DNA from: Phycomyces nitens
Lineage: Eukaryota; Mucoromycota; Mucoromycetes; Mucorales; Phycomycetaceae
Direction: 5' to 3'
Assembly (NCBI GenBank): GCA_022702545.1
Contig: JAHRBC010000006.1
Span: forward strand, 3,437,501 to 3,501,500
Length of the DNA stretch: 64,000 nt
The first letter of the stretch is position 1. The number at the start of each line of letters is the position of its first letter. Below, piece after piece: positions 34,838 to 46,987 of this stretch. The translations under genes and the position numbers were made by a program. The notes under the pieces are model-generated. The model was not told the origin of the DNA, did no database searches, and worked only from the letters and a program-made list of their open reading frames with translations.

Positions 34838-36488
34838 ACCGGACCAAGTTAGGTTCCGGACCGGACTAATTACAGACCCAGTATTCCAAAAGTCACAATC
34901 GATTCAACTTTTTTTTTTTAAAAAAAAAAGAAAATATGGTAATCATGTCCAATCAAGTGCCACAGTCCCAAAAATGAATCATTTGCCATCTAAAGTGCAC
35001 TTTTTGAACAGACCTAAAGAGGAATAAAAATAAAACCCAGATTGGAAAGGAAATACACCTAATTAAATAAATTCAAAGGTTACACTTGTAATTCTTCTCA
35101 TCTATTATTATAGATTTGCAAACCTCAAGCACTCTCAAATGGTTTTAAAATGGCCTCAATGGCAGTCTATAAACTTATTTTTCCAAGAGAGCCAGGCCAT
35201 AAAGATGCTCCATGGATCCTGCCAACTGATTATGATGTCTACAATAGCCCACACAAGATTCCTGACCTATCCCAGCCAATACAATTGCTCATAATCGCAC
35301 GCCTCAACTACCATTTTGTCTCTTGGCCTGTGACCAAAAAAAAAGAAAAAAAAGGCTGCAGGTTTATTACAATCTCCAGGCATTCAATTTGCAAAGCCAA
35401 CAATCGCGTGCATGCTTAGTATCCCCCACAGACAATTGCCGTTTGGTGACATGTCCTGCTATATCATGCAGCCCAACCAATCCTGCTGACATCCAGTCTC
35501 ACATTTGAAATCCTAACGAGTCTTTAAGCAGACCACCAAGACGCGGGCTGCGGCAGATCAATGTCGTCTGGATAGCCTTTGAACACTGGTACAAAATATA
35601 TTCTTGCTCTCGAGAACAATTGTCTAAAGAGCCAAGAATGTCTCTGATATACGCGTATCAATTGACTTGATTCCAACCAACACAATGTCTCGAGTTTAGA
35701 GACAGTTTTACTGGTCTTTGGTGCTTTCTTTATAGTTTTTTCTTTGTAGGGTTTCCAACTCTAACCAGTCTAGATTCAAAACAGTGACTAATCTCAAACA
35801 CAAAAGCCAGAATATATTGCCATTAAGAAACAAAAAAACCAAGCAATCAACACACCTCATCCAGCAACAACCGATCTTTAAAACATGAATCTTAACATTT
35901 CTGAATAAAAATCATTCTTTAAAACACCAAGAAAGGTTAATAGACAAGACAATGGTATCTATTTATTCGGCTATAGACAAAGGGCATCCAAAACATGCAA
36001 GTGTTTTGATTTTGGTAATGGAGAAACATGTCTATGCCAGATGGCTCAACGGCAATAGACGTCACTAATTACGTCAACAGTAAAGCACAAAGTTCCCAGG
36101 TTAATCTTTGGATACGTAATCACGTCCATGCTCTCTATACACATTTTTGGTAGCCTTTATTGTCCTATCAGCATTGTAAAACATGGTGGCTCTAATCCAA
36201 GGCCAAGATTTGGCTCTAGGATCCACTTTGAAATATCAAATAAAAAAAAACACTAGTTTACAAGTAGCTGCCACAGCCTCATTTAAAGGTCTTGAGGCTT
36301 GGTTGGGATGCAGATAATCACTTGGCATTCACAATATTTGCAAGCACTTTTGAAGCCAGCAGTTTTGGAATCCTGTATCAAAATGATCGAATATATTCCT
36401 TGTATTCAAGATTACTTGTTTTCCTTTTTCTACAACGATCCAATCAATAAACAAACAACTTGTCCGGACCGAACCTTTACTTGGTCCG
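34838..36488. mobile_element. Possible DNA transposon remnant with CCGGACC-rich inverted ends
   Basis: The left end (34839-34872, ACCGGACCAAGT...GGTTCCGGACCGGAC) and the reverse complement of the right end (36452-36488, ACCGGACCAAGT...GGTTCGGTCCGGAC) match at roughly three-quarters of positions. The 1.65-kb interior has only short frames (for example 35150-35419), with no domain recognised. No target duplication identified. Confidence 0.45.
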
Positions 36489-39400
36489 GTTACCATATAC
36501 AGTGTAAACAAAAATGAAAATAAGAAAAGAAAAGAAACGCGGCTTTGGGATTGTCGTTATTGCTTGTGCTTTTACGCCAATCAGAAACAAAAACAAAAAC
36601 AAACTATATAGATCCAACATCATGAATTGCACGAGTACAAATTGGTGTCGCACTGACAAATCAAATATCCTAGAAATAGGATTGTTAACCTCGGATTTGT
36701 ATTATAATTAGTACTCAATTTACAAGGTAAATTAAGACTGTCGTTGGTGAGCATGGCGGGTAATGTATGTGTTAGTTTTATTGTATTAATGCTTATCAAT
36801 GTTGCAATGAGCTCCGTTTATTTTTAAATGTCGTATTGCTGGCTGGAAACCTCGGGTTCTAAATCATCGGATACAGGTTTTTGCCCTAAAAGTAGACGAT
36901 AAAGAAAAATTGACACTCATAGACAGCTATTGAGACGAATGTCAATAGTAAAAAAAAAAAAAAAAACACTAGCCATATAGCTTTTCTTTTGGGTGTAGAT
37001 CTTTTGGGTCTTGCACCTATAAAGTGAAAAAAGATTTTATATACGACGGGAATTTAAAACAACAGCAAGGTCCCCGATTCCAAAGTACTTGAGCCATTTG
37101 CTCGATTGGCGTGGTCTTGATAATTTTGGGTTGGACACTTGTACGAAATTGTGGTTAAACTTTTTTTTAATGATTTTCTAGAGACATCAAAGACGATGGC
37201 TTTCCACCACTTTGTATAAGGGCCCATTGAATTCATTTGGCTTTTATTGGCCCCTGAAACTTCATATTACTTATTGACCAATTGCCTAGAGCAATTTAGC
37301 ATATTCACCAAACTTGTTTTTGAATTACCCGCTAATCGTTTCTTGGGTTGCTGCTGCTGGTTGTTGATTTGACTTTTTGTTTTTCCCAAAAGGCAGTGGT
37401 GAGAACTTTGTCTTGTGAGCTTAGATTCTTCTATGGTACTTTTATATGGCAAAGATATTAAACTGATTCCCAGAGCTCGCTTTTTTTTTTGGCTTTAATA
37501 ACAACAAGAACAAGATCATCGTCTTTATCGCCACTAACATTTGCATTAGTACCACTAACGGCTGCGGGGGAGGGCACTAATACTTTTTATTAATACCACT
37601 GGACTTTCCTTTAGTATGGTCCTCTTTCGCTTTCTGGACGTCATTGTGATTGATCATAGATGCTCATCGTATTATTTCTTTCAATGCCTACTGTTGATAC
37701 TAGTGTCTTGGGGTATCTTTGAGTATTTACACACGAGTTGGTTTCCACTCCTCGCTGATTTTTTTTGTATACCGAAAAATGGATTTGTTTTGAGAACTTG
37801 CCTCATGCATGCAATACAGAAGATCACCTTGACCAGGGTCTATCAAAACACACCTGTTAGCAGTGTCGAGCATTTCGCCTTTAGGCAAGCCTTTGATATA
37901 TATATATATATAAAGTATCATTGAGAGCGTTTAATCTTTGGTCACTCGATAAAGCTCCACCTCTTGTAGGATTGAAATGTTGTTTTAGTACTAGCACTCT
38001 AGCACCACCAATTTCAATCGAATCGTTTTGGAACATTGGCGTTTGATAGCCTTGTATTCTAGACTCATGCCACCTCCTCAAAGATCAAGCTTTTTCAGTA
38101 CATGATAATTCACGATTTTGGTGTCGCTTGTTACATAGCATGGGATCAAGGCTTATCGTAACACCAAGCAATTGAATTGCTTTTTTATTTTTTATTTTAT
38201 TTTCGCCATCGTTGCAAGAAAGTAAAAGCACGCAACTGTCTTGATGAATATGTTTTCGCATTGTTGAGCGTTTGTCAAATATAGTCATCTTTATGAGCGT
38301 ATATCAAGCATCTTGTCTGCAGCTTTTCTTCAGAAAGGGTAGATCTATCACTTGAGCTCACATCTCTGACCTACCTCTTGACAAGAAATAATACTTTTTT
38401 TGTTTTTAAAAAAAAAAAGTTCTTTTTGACATACCTTTCCAAATCATAGTTGCTGTCTTTATCAATGATTTTGACTGGGTAACCTTTGAGAAGCCAAAGA
38501 TTAATAAAGTGTGGACCTGAATGGTTCTTTCCATCTAATGTCATTTATTGAGGTCTTGATTTTCATTACTATTTTTGAAGCTATTTGGGTCAGTAGTAGC
38601 TATATACAAGTATGTGTATCCAACCGTAGCTTTTTGTTTATTTTGACATTTGTGTTATTAAAAAAAAGGATATACAGCTAAATGTTGTTTGTTTAGGATT
38701 CTCCCCTTTATATATATATATATATATATATGTAGAGTGCAAAGTATTTAATAATGTGTTTTCCAAAGGCCAATTGAGTCTCCAAGAACCTTTGTACTCG
38801 TCTCATTTTAGGTTAGAATCCTTTAAATTATTGCATAGAAATATCCTTTATGTAGAGTTAATATGTGTTTTTGGAATACCAAATACCAACGTTTAAAGTC
38901 TTGAAGATTTGGCCTTTTATTAAGCCAAAGTAATTGAGGATAAGATCAAGATTTTCCAATGTAATATAAATCAGGGCATGTGGCCATTACTATTACCAAC
39001 TGTATGAAAAGTATAAATGCAAGATCAGAAAGATGCACTGGTAACCAAACACAAGCCTTTTTCTTAAAAATAAAAAATAAAATAAAATGGCAATATTTGA
39101 GTGATATTGGGACCAATGAATCGAGTGGGTCTAGATTCTGGCGGTAATTTATTGCCTATTGTTTTCGATGGCACAGAATTTTATTATTTAATCGTACATT
39201 ATGCCGTGCAATGAAAAGCAGGTACAAAAGAATATCCAAACCAACCACCCTGACCATTACTGCAATAATATCTGCCAAGGTTGGATGATTGGGGTGGACA
39301 CATGGGATAAAGTTCACCCGAGTGAGAAAAATAAGAAGGAATAATCAAGACTTTTCCAAGTAAAGACCATCCGAACACACCATCACTAGCCAAAGTCAAA

Positions 39401-40150
39401 AATAGAGTCCCAAGAATCTAAACTTTGAATTGAGCCTCCAGATACTATTGGACGAATAATGTTAAAAGTGTGCTTTTGGAGCATAACAAGGAGTACGAGT
39501 GAATGAACTGAGGCTGAGAAATCACTCTTTCAAGGTGTTGGACCAAAGCTAGTCTGATCCTAAATGACGAATATTGTCTGCTAGGCCACATACGCATTCA
39601 CAAACACTAACTTTTGTATGCCAACCACGGATCCCATTGTAATTCGATGGCCATAAAGACATGAAATATTTTAAACAGGGGGAAACTGTTTGGGTTTATA
39701 TCTTTGCTATTCTTTCGTTTCTATATGTACCTTTATTACTCAACCAACTCACTAAAGGGCATCTTAACTTTAGCTCCTTATTGTCTTTTTATCCAATTCT
39801 ACTCTCAAAGAGAAATGGTAAATGTACAGGTCTTGAATCAGCCTCATGAAAAGGTATGCGTGATTTGTGTCCTGAATTAAACTTTATTTTAAAACCACCT
39901 TGTATTCGGTGCAAAAAGTAATACCAGTAATGAAAATAAAAATAAAAATAAATAAATAAATAAAAAGCTTTAAAAAGTATTGAGTTGGTTTGTGTAAGTG
40001 CGTCAAAAATCGCTAATGATTCAAACACGACGTTTTCTTTTTTTTTTTTAAAAAAAAAAACGCCTATTTAATATATCTTGCCGGACTCATGAATAGTGAC
40101 TTCAGGCGTTGAGTAATACTATCTGGTCCCTAGCAGTTCAAGATAGCAAA
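36489..40150. other. Gene-poor AT-rich DNA
   Basis: Nothing with convincing coding potential. Homopolymer runs and (TA)n at 37897-37911 and 38709-38730. A minus-strand 66-codon frame at 39199-39399 with several Cys and aromatic residues has no flanking exons that extend it. Confidence 0.5.
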
Positions 40151-40184
40151 TAAATAATATCAATTGAATATGTGTTGATTCCTA

Positions 40185-40450
40185 TTAGATAGTACTGTGG
40201 GATAGAGTTCCAATTCGCAATTATCTTCACCGAATAATTCCCCAAAAGATCACCAGCCCCATGTGCCCTCTTTGCTCTGAAGCTACAAAAGATAGAGACC
40301 ACTTCTTTTTCCTGTGCCCTGTCAAACACCAAGTGTGAAACGTAGTCCTCTCTCGTTTCTGGCCATCATGGACCTTGGAAGGTGTACGTAAACTTATTTC
40401 TTGCCTTTGGATCCATCCCTCGTAGTCTACCATCCGACAACTCTCAGGCT
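40185..40450 (+). pseudogene. LINE reverse-transcriptase C-terminal zinc-binding remnant
   Basis: Frame reading 'IPQKITSPMCPLCSEATKD' and 'RDHFFFLCPVKHQV' followed by a TGA where Trp is expected, then 'NVVLSRFWPSW'. This is the CPLC...E..HFF..CP....W zf-RVT signature found just after the polymerase of non-LTR retrotransposons. Only this end is legible. Confidence 0.6.
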
Positions 40451-41949
40451 TTTTATCTTTGAGGATAAAGTCTTCCTACCCGGAATAGTAGCTAGGAAGG
40501 CGTCTTGGGGCTATAGAGACGCATCGAGTTACTATAGTTTGAATGGCTTCTTCTTTTCTTGGAATTTTCTAGCTTCCCATCTATTTCTTTCTTTGAGTTT
40601 TTCTACCTACTCTACATACTCTTATACCTTTGCCCTTTAACTCAAGTCCATCTTGATGGCAAACTAAAAGCCACACGTTTTGCACCACGGCAAATCAATA
40701 AAATACAAAAAAAGTCTTTTTGTCTCGGTCTTTAAGCGCTAAAGTTCATCGTAGATGTCGGATACCCTTGGGGTTAAGCGCTTGTGTATGTCGTGATGTA
40801 CCTCCATTGTATCCGGTACTTATCCATTGTGACCTTTGATGGCAGGTTCGACCTCTTTAATCATCTGGCCACACTTTCGCATCAAATACTCAAGGCCAGA
40901 TACAAGGCTGGTGAGATAATCCAAAACAAGACCATTCTTAAAATCATCTGGGAGAGATGGTTTGTCAAAGAAGATCCTATACATGTTTGCACAGGTATGC
41001 TGATATGAAACATTCTTTGAAAATTTATCCGTTTCCTTTACTTTTCTTAAAAAAAAAGAATAGATCAAAGCATAAAACCGTGTGCTAGTAGATCTACTTG
41101 CTTTCCTTTCCAAAATCAATACCTGTTTCAAGTTTGCGGTTTGCTGTTGGATACGTTTAATATTTTTGGCATTGCAAAAAAGTATATAGGAATCCACCTT
41201 TTTCACTGAGCTACATATTCTTGAGAATAGACTGTTGTATGGTGTACTCAGACTCTTATATCAACTTTTTTCACATACTTTTCAAAAACCAAAGACTTTT
41301 GCAAAAATAAAGTCATGAGAGATCCAAGCCGCGTGTTGAATATCTAGAGTATTTATTATATTCTGCGGCTTTATTTTTAATTAAGAAGCTTTAACAAGAA
41401 GCCTTGTTTTAAAGATTTGCTAGCAAGAGACAGTTACATAGCAGAGATCATATAATAATATTTTCCAGTATGTCGGATGTTAAATACCATCATTTTTCTT
41501 ACTTGCGGAGTTTTATTAAACAAAATTGAAACAAATTCGAAAAGTCGATAGTTAAAGCTAAATGAGCCATAAAAATAAATTAGTTTTCATATGAAAAATA
41601 GTATTTAGACGTTTACCTGCAATCGTATAAATACCTCGAAAGATAAAAACTGGTTATAATATAAAGATGCACAGTGGAATTATTATTGTTATTGCTGCTA
41701 TTTTTAAGTCTTTGAAAAGCGAGCGTCCGACCACTTTCTCTCAAAGTCGATAGTGATATTGCCATTATATTTTTACTCGCATTGAGATCTCGCTACCATA
41801 ATATTCTACAGGATGTGTATTTCAGAATACCATGACTACAAATATTCTTTTCTGGCTTAAATGTTTAATTATGACAACTACGGCAAACTTTTGAAGAATT
41901 ATATTCATCAATTGTAACAATAATCAGTTGGCTGTCTCTTTCCTTCTTC

Positions 41950-42800
41950 TTTAAGAGCTTTTATAAGATTTCAGCAACTTCACATCGATTTCTTTCTAGC
42001 TTGATGGCGTCCTTGACAAACATACTAACCCAAAGAACGATCAATAGGATCTTATTCTTATCTTTAAAATATTTTTGCAGTCTCCACTTATTCAACCTTT
42101 GTATCTTTTCTAGATTAAACATGTTAAAATACATTTTTTTTTTCAAATACTTTTGCTTTCGATTAAATTTCAGTAATGCTTTAAAGTTTACGACATTTTT
42201 CAACATTGAGTTGCTTATTATATCCTCTTGAGAAGTTGACAAAAAATTAGACAAAGCGTTTGCAGAGATGGTCATATATCGAAAGTTTAAAGAGGGTTTT
42301 GGGGACAACCTTAGCAGACGAGATAAAGACAATATCTTTATATGGTAGGGAAGAAGGTACGGCATGCATCCCAAATTTTTATAAGATACTTGAGACAGCT
42401 TGACTATTTGTGATGTTTCTGGCACTCACAAGTTGACAAGCTAAAATAGTTTTGCTCGAAAATAATACAATAGCCAAAAGATTTGTGGTTAAAAATATAG
42501 AGATAGTTTGTAAACCACACAGCTCTTGTTATGATATGCCAAAGATCTTTTGATGTTTAGATTATCTTTTTCCTTGAGCAACTGTTGAAATTCTTCATTC
42601 ATTACTGTTCTTAAAGAAAGTTTTCTCCAAGACTTGTATTCAGCCGACAGTTTCCCAAGTACTTTTTCTTTGGGGTTGATATGATTTGGACAATCGGTAA
42701 AACACATAGATTTGTGTCCTACTTGTTTGCAGTTTTTACAAAAAGTCGATGAAGAGCTTGAATTATATCTTTCTCTTTCCGTCCCCCCCCCTTTTTTTCT
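41950..42800 (-). pseudogene. Possible decayed gene with zinc-knuckle-like motif
   Basis: Minus-strand frames show 'TFCKNCKQVGHKSMCFTDCP' (CX2CX4H-like knuckle) near 42750-42690, a Lys-rich helical stretch to 42540, and a second 154-codon Lys/Leu/Asn-rich frame at 41961-42425. No ATG or splice signals join them convincingly, and a G9 run (42784-42792) separates the motif from an upstream open frame. Probably an old mobile-element gene; no family assigned. Confidence 0.35.
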
Positions 42801-42999
42801 TCTCAGTGGATATTTTTACTATACGAGATTTAGTGAGATGCTTGCGATATCTATAACAACTTTCTCTTATCATTATCTGCAGATGGTTGTTTATATAATT
42901 CGCACTTGTAGTATCTTTTTCTAGTATATATATTTTCTGGGAGTTTTTACATAGTATATCTATAAAAAGAAAAGTTAAAACATAATTATATACGCACAT

Positions 43000-43639
43000 G
43001 GTGCTTTATAACCTTTAGACAGATTATCAACATTTTCCTACTAGTTTATTTTATTCATTCTCTTTCTTTCTTTTTAACTTTTGTATGATGGCCTTAAACA
43101 TGTGTAAATATTGCCATGAATTAAAGAAAAAGAGGTATTGACTGTAGTGAAATGAACTCCATTTTCTACATCATTTTAATATGATATCTTTCAGCCTGGC
43201 CCAGTCCTACTTTCTACTATATATAAGCATCAACTTATATCCAATTATCCCTACCATTCCATATTATTATTATTATTATTATTACTATTATTATTATTTA
43301 CCTTTTACTACTTGACCAACGATTCTGGTATGAAATAAAAGAATCCTGTCTGAAATTTAAAATGTTTCAGTCCAATAAAAACAATAAAATTGTCTAAATT
43401 TCCTTTTATATACACCTAAAATTAAAATGGAAAATATCCAAAAAAAGAAAGAAATAAAAAGAGATGGCTGGATATCTTATATTTTATGAAAAGGTGTGTG
43501 TCTGTGTCTGTGTCTGTACCTTTACCATTACCAAAGACTGATATGCATTTAAGAAATTAGCCGATATTATTATTGCTCATAAAAGGGCTTGGTGCTATAA
43601 TTACTTTTTATTAATACATATCCTTGAAAAAAAGAAGGT
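43000..43639. other. AT-rich spacer with (ATT)n
   Basis: An (ATT)n run at about 43264-43297 and a (GT/CT)n stretch near 43495-43517. No gene recognised. Confidence 0.55.
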
Positions 43640-44527
43640 CTATTTCTTGGCCTTTTTGTTGGCTTCATTTTGATCCATTTGATCTGGTTTCCGTTTTTGC
43701 GATTTTGCAGTAATGGGTGCAGTTGTTTCAAGGGTTTTTATGTTGGTTGGATAATAGACATGTGGCTCGGCTATTGCTGATTTTAGCCATGGAGCATGTA
43801 CAGGATGTGCGGCTCGTAATTCCAGACGAAGAGATTCCTCTTTATTCTTCTTGACCTATAAATATGCCAGTCTTGATAAATTTTCAATAGAATATAAAGC
43901 CTCTTACTTCTACTGCAATTGCACAGGCCCTGCGGATACCAAGCGCACCTGCTAACATGGGTTCGGTGTCCGGAGGCAAGGATACGATCTTGATATCTGC
44001 AAGGGCGCACATGGATAGCAAATGAGTGCACAAGTGGGGTGGGTTAGCGTCTCGTTTGCAGACAAATACAGCGGAAGTGGCTGGTGGTTGTCCTGCAGAT
44101 TTGTTCTTGATGAGCGTCTCAAGGTGCCGTGTGACTTGATTGATGCCAATGTGAACACGGTTAAGGATGTCAGGCGCAACAGGTGGCTTTATATCTTTAG
44201 TCTTGGCTTCTTTTGAGGACTTCTTTTGGAGTTGCAAGGCCTTTCGATAGCAACCAATGGGTTCAATTGATCTAATGTGATTTTCTTTTATTGGGTTTTT
44301 ATTCCAAAGCGACAATTGTATATAGGTGCTTACGACAAGAGTGTCTCGGTAATCTTCTTTGCCTGGGTATCCTTCATTGATGGCCTAGAGACAATGAGAT
44401 GAATGATCGAGGTGGATCTGGCTTACCATTTAAGAGCAAAAGGTGAATCCAAGACATTCTTGTAGACAGTTCTTTTATCGTTTTTTGCCTTTTTGATCGA
44501 ATCCCCCTTGTGTACTTTGGCACTCAT
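43640..44527 (-). CDS. RNase P/MRP protein subunit POP3-like (L7Ae fold)
   Basis: Four exons (44427-44527, 44334-44384, 43908-44271, 43640-43855) sum to 732 nt, 243 residues. The core is an L7Ae/L30e-type fold: 'HIGINQVTRHLETLIKNK', 'AVFVCKRDANPPHLCTHLLSMCAL', 'KIVSLPPDTEPMLAGALGIRRACAIAV'. That pattern ('D..P..L..H.P.L' and 'lp...E..La.alG..r') fits POP3/RPP38, which binds the RNA of RNase P and RNase MRP for tRNA and rRNA processing. N-terminal and C-terminal tails are strongly basic (KKAKND, KSQKRKP, KKAKK), as expected for an RNA-binding nuclear protein. NHP2/SNU13 are alternatives, but they lack these extensions. Confidence 0.75.
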
Positions 44528-44816
44528 GACTAAATGATCAATAAAGGAGCATAGGCTTTGAAATGGTTATTTTGGCGTGACTGCCGAGAATAGAATGGCA
44601 AATGCATAAGAGAAATGTTCTCTATTTAATTTTTCATCAGTGTATAAAAAAAATATAGTGCGAATTATTATGAGAAATACAACAACTGTTCTGTAGGAAA
44701 AATATATAAATAAGTAAGAGAGAGAAAGAGAGAAAAGATAACACTGTAATAAAGAAAACAAAGATAAATTGTAGGGTACGGGATCTGTTGCTGTCGAGGA
44801 TTACATGATTACATGA

Positions 44817-45776
44817 TTACAATACAATACAGAGCTTCTTGTGTAGACGCATGATACCTCCGGTCATTGCTGCCTTTGTTGCAGCTGTTATTACCTCATC
44901 CACACACTGGTTTCGCTTGGCACTACACTCATAATACTTTGCTCCAATATCCTTTGCCAATCTGTCGCCCTAGACATATAAGTTAGTGGCCTGATCACCG
45001 TTGGCCTGTAGACTTACTTCATCGCTAGTGATCAAGTGGTGGCCAAGAGCATTCAGTTGGCCAATTCGATTACGGTCATCACGTAAATCTATCTTTGTTC
45101 CCACCAGAAGCTTTGGTACATTTTCACAGAAATGGGTCACCTCTGGAAGCCACTGTGATAAACACATTAGATTTGTGCACCCTCAAGAGAACTAAACAAT
45201 GAACCCACCCTGTCCTGGACATTCGCAAATGAGGTCGGCAAATCAATGGCAAAGCAGATCAGAACAACGTCTGTTTCTGGGTAGGACAATGGCCGCAATC
45301 GATCATAGTCTTCCTGACCAGCTGTATCCCATAGTGCCAGCTCAACGTGTTTGCCATTGTCTAGCTGGACATTTGCAATATAGTTCTCAAACACTGTCGG
45401 CACATAGCGCTAGACAATAAAGAAGAAGAAGAGGAAGAAAAACACATTAAAGCCCTGGTCTGTAGGTCTTGAAGACTGGGATAAATAGTATTTAACAAGT
45501 TGGGTCCATTATCAACAACCAAAATAAGCCTTAATCCATAAAAGGATAATAGAAGAGGCCCCGATTGTTCCTGTGATTTTACAGCATATATATATATTTA
45601 TATATATAATCTTTTTTTTTTTTTACCTCTGGAAAGGCACCTTTCTGATATACAACCAGCAGACTTGTCTTGCCGCACCCACCATCGCCAACCACAACAA
45701 GTTTTTTCCGGGCAACCTAGAGAAAGAAGCTGATCAGCAAAGATGCGCAGCGTTAAAGCCTAGTTACCCTAGTCAT
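44817..45776 (-). CDS. Rho-family small GTPase
   Basis: Five exons (45768-45776, 45627-45716, 45209-45409, 45018-45152, 44817-44969) sum to 588 nt, 195 residues. All G motifs are present: P-loop 'GDGGCGKT' (13-20), switch I 'YVPTVFENY', '[18 protein letters not shown]', 'GTKIDLR' and 'CSAKR'. It ends CIVL, a CAAX box for geranylgeranylation. Rho class is clear, closest to RhoA/Rho1 in switch regions. Two oddities: the second P-loop Ala (RhoA Ala15) is Gly, and the C-terminus has only a short basic patch (RLHKKLC). It would act in cell-wall and actin control. The first exon carries only three codons. Confidence 0.93.
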
Positions 45777-46987
45777 GGCACTATATAAAGAGGTTGTGAT
45801 AGACGAGTTTTATAGACCAGGACACTCCTTATTCAAAAAGAGAGAAAGAGAGAGAGAGAGAGAAGAGATGGAAAGAGAAAGGATGGAAAGAGAAAGAGAA
45901 TAAAATAGTAGGCGAAAGAGGAGAAGACCAGCTGGGATGAACAGCAGTCCAGGTGTAGAGGACAATAGTACCACAAACCATAAATGGGAAAAAAATAAAA
46001 AATAAAAAATAAAAAAAGTTTACAAAAGGTACAACAACAATATATGTATATATGTAATATATATATATGTGTATATGTATATGTATATATACATCTTTAA
46101 GCATACAATAGACCACCACACCTTGTTGATCTTTTTAACCGAGATATTCTTGCACTTTATCTTTAGAGCTGATTAATTTTATCATCATTGATCTCAAGGG
46201 TATGGAATCTGCATTTTCCAGCAATAAAACTAATGCTCTATCCTGTCAGTCTTGCCAAGATTTATAAAGTAGACCAGGAAATCAGCAAGACTAATATGGG
46301 CAAAATACAAATTTCAAGCCTTCCAAAGGCTTATAAAGAAACGGTGGATACAAAATATATATAACTCTAGTCTATCCACATCATGTCACAATTACCATGA
46401 AATACTCATTTCTACAGTTCTCTCTCTCTTTTTTTACAAACACATATAGTTTCTGCTCTTATACAATAAAACACATGGATCTTGCCTATTTGACTATTCA
46501 CTTTGTTACAACCCATTAAAAATGCAACTTATAGCATACATTTTTTGTTGAGATTGGCTTCAAATAAATAAATAAAACCTTCTTTAATTGGAAACATTAC
46601 AAATCAACTCCTTCTAAATTTAGAAGGTATCAAATCCACTGCCTAATCATTAATCTTTGTGAATTGTTCAGAATATGAAGAGTTTTTCTTTATTTTTACA
46701 TTATTATTACATTATTATTATTATTGCTGTTAAAAAAGGTTGGACTTTGGGCCAAGTGCTGAAAATATTGTACTTGTGATTCTGCAAAAAGATTGACTTT
46801 GCAAATTTCTACAACCTGGATTTATTGTTGTAGATTGAATTGTAAGCTAAATTTAAAGTTGTTGTTTTTTTATTAAGGATAAATCATGTGACTTGCAATC
46901 AGGATAGGACAGACAGACACATTTTAATAAGAAGGTTTGTAGTTGTTGTTGGCTAATTTAATAATTGATTTTATAGACAGATATACA
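45777..46987. other. Intergenic, no gene seen
   Basis: Upstream of the Rho gene and downstream of symplekin. Contains (GA)n (45840-45900), a TA-rich palindromic stretch (46039-46093) and ATT repeats near 46700-46724. No coding signal. Confidence 0.6.

Noticed and set aside
39199..39399. 66-codon minus-strand frame with several Cys, Gly and aromatic residues
   Set aside because: Looks protein-like but has no extending exon, start context or family match; likely chance or a small relic.
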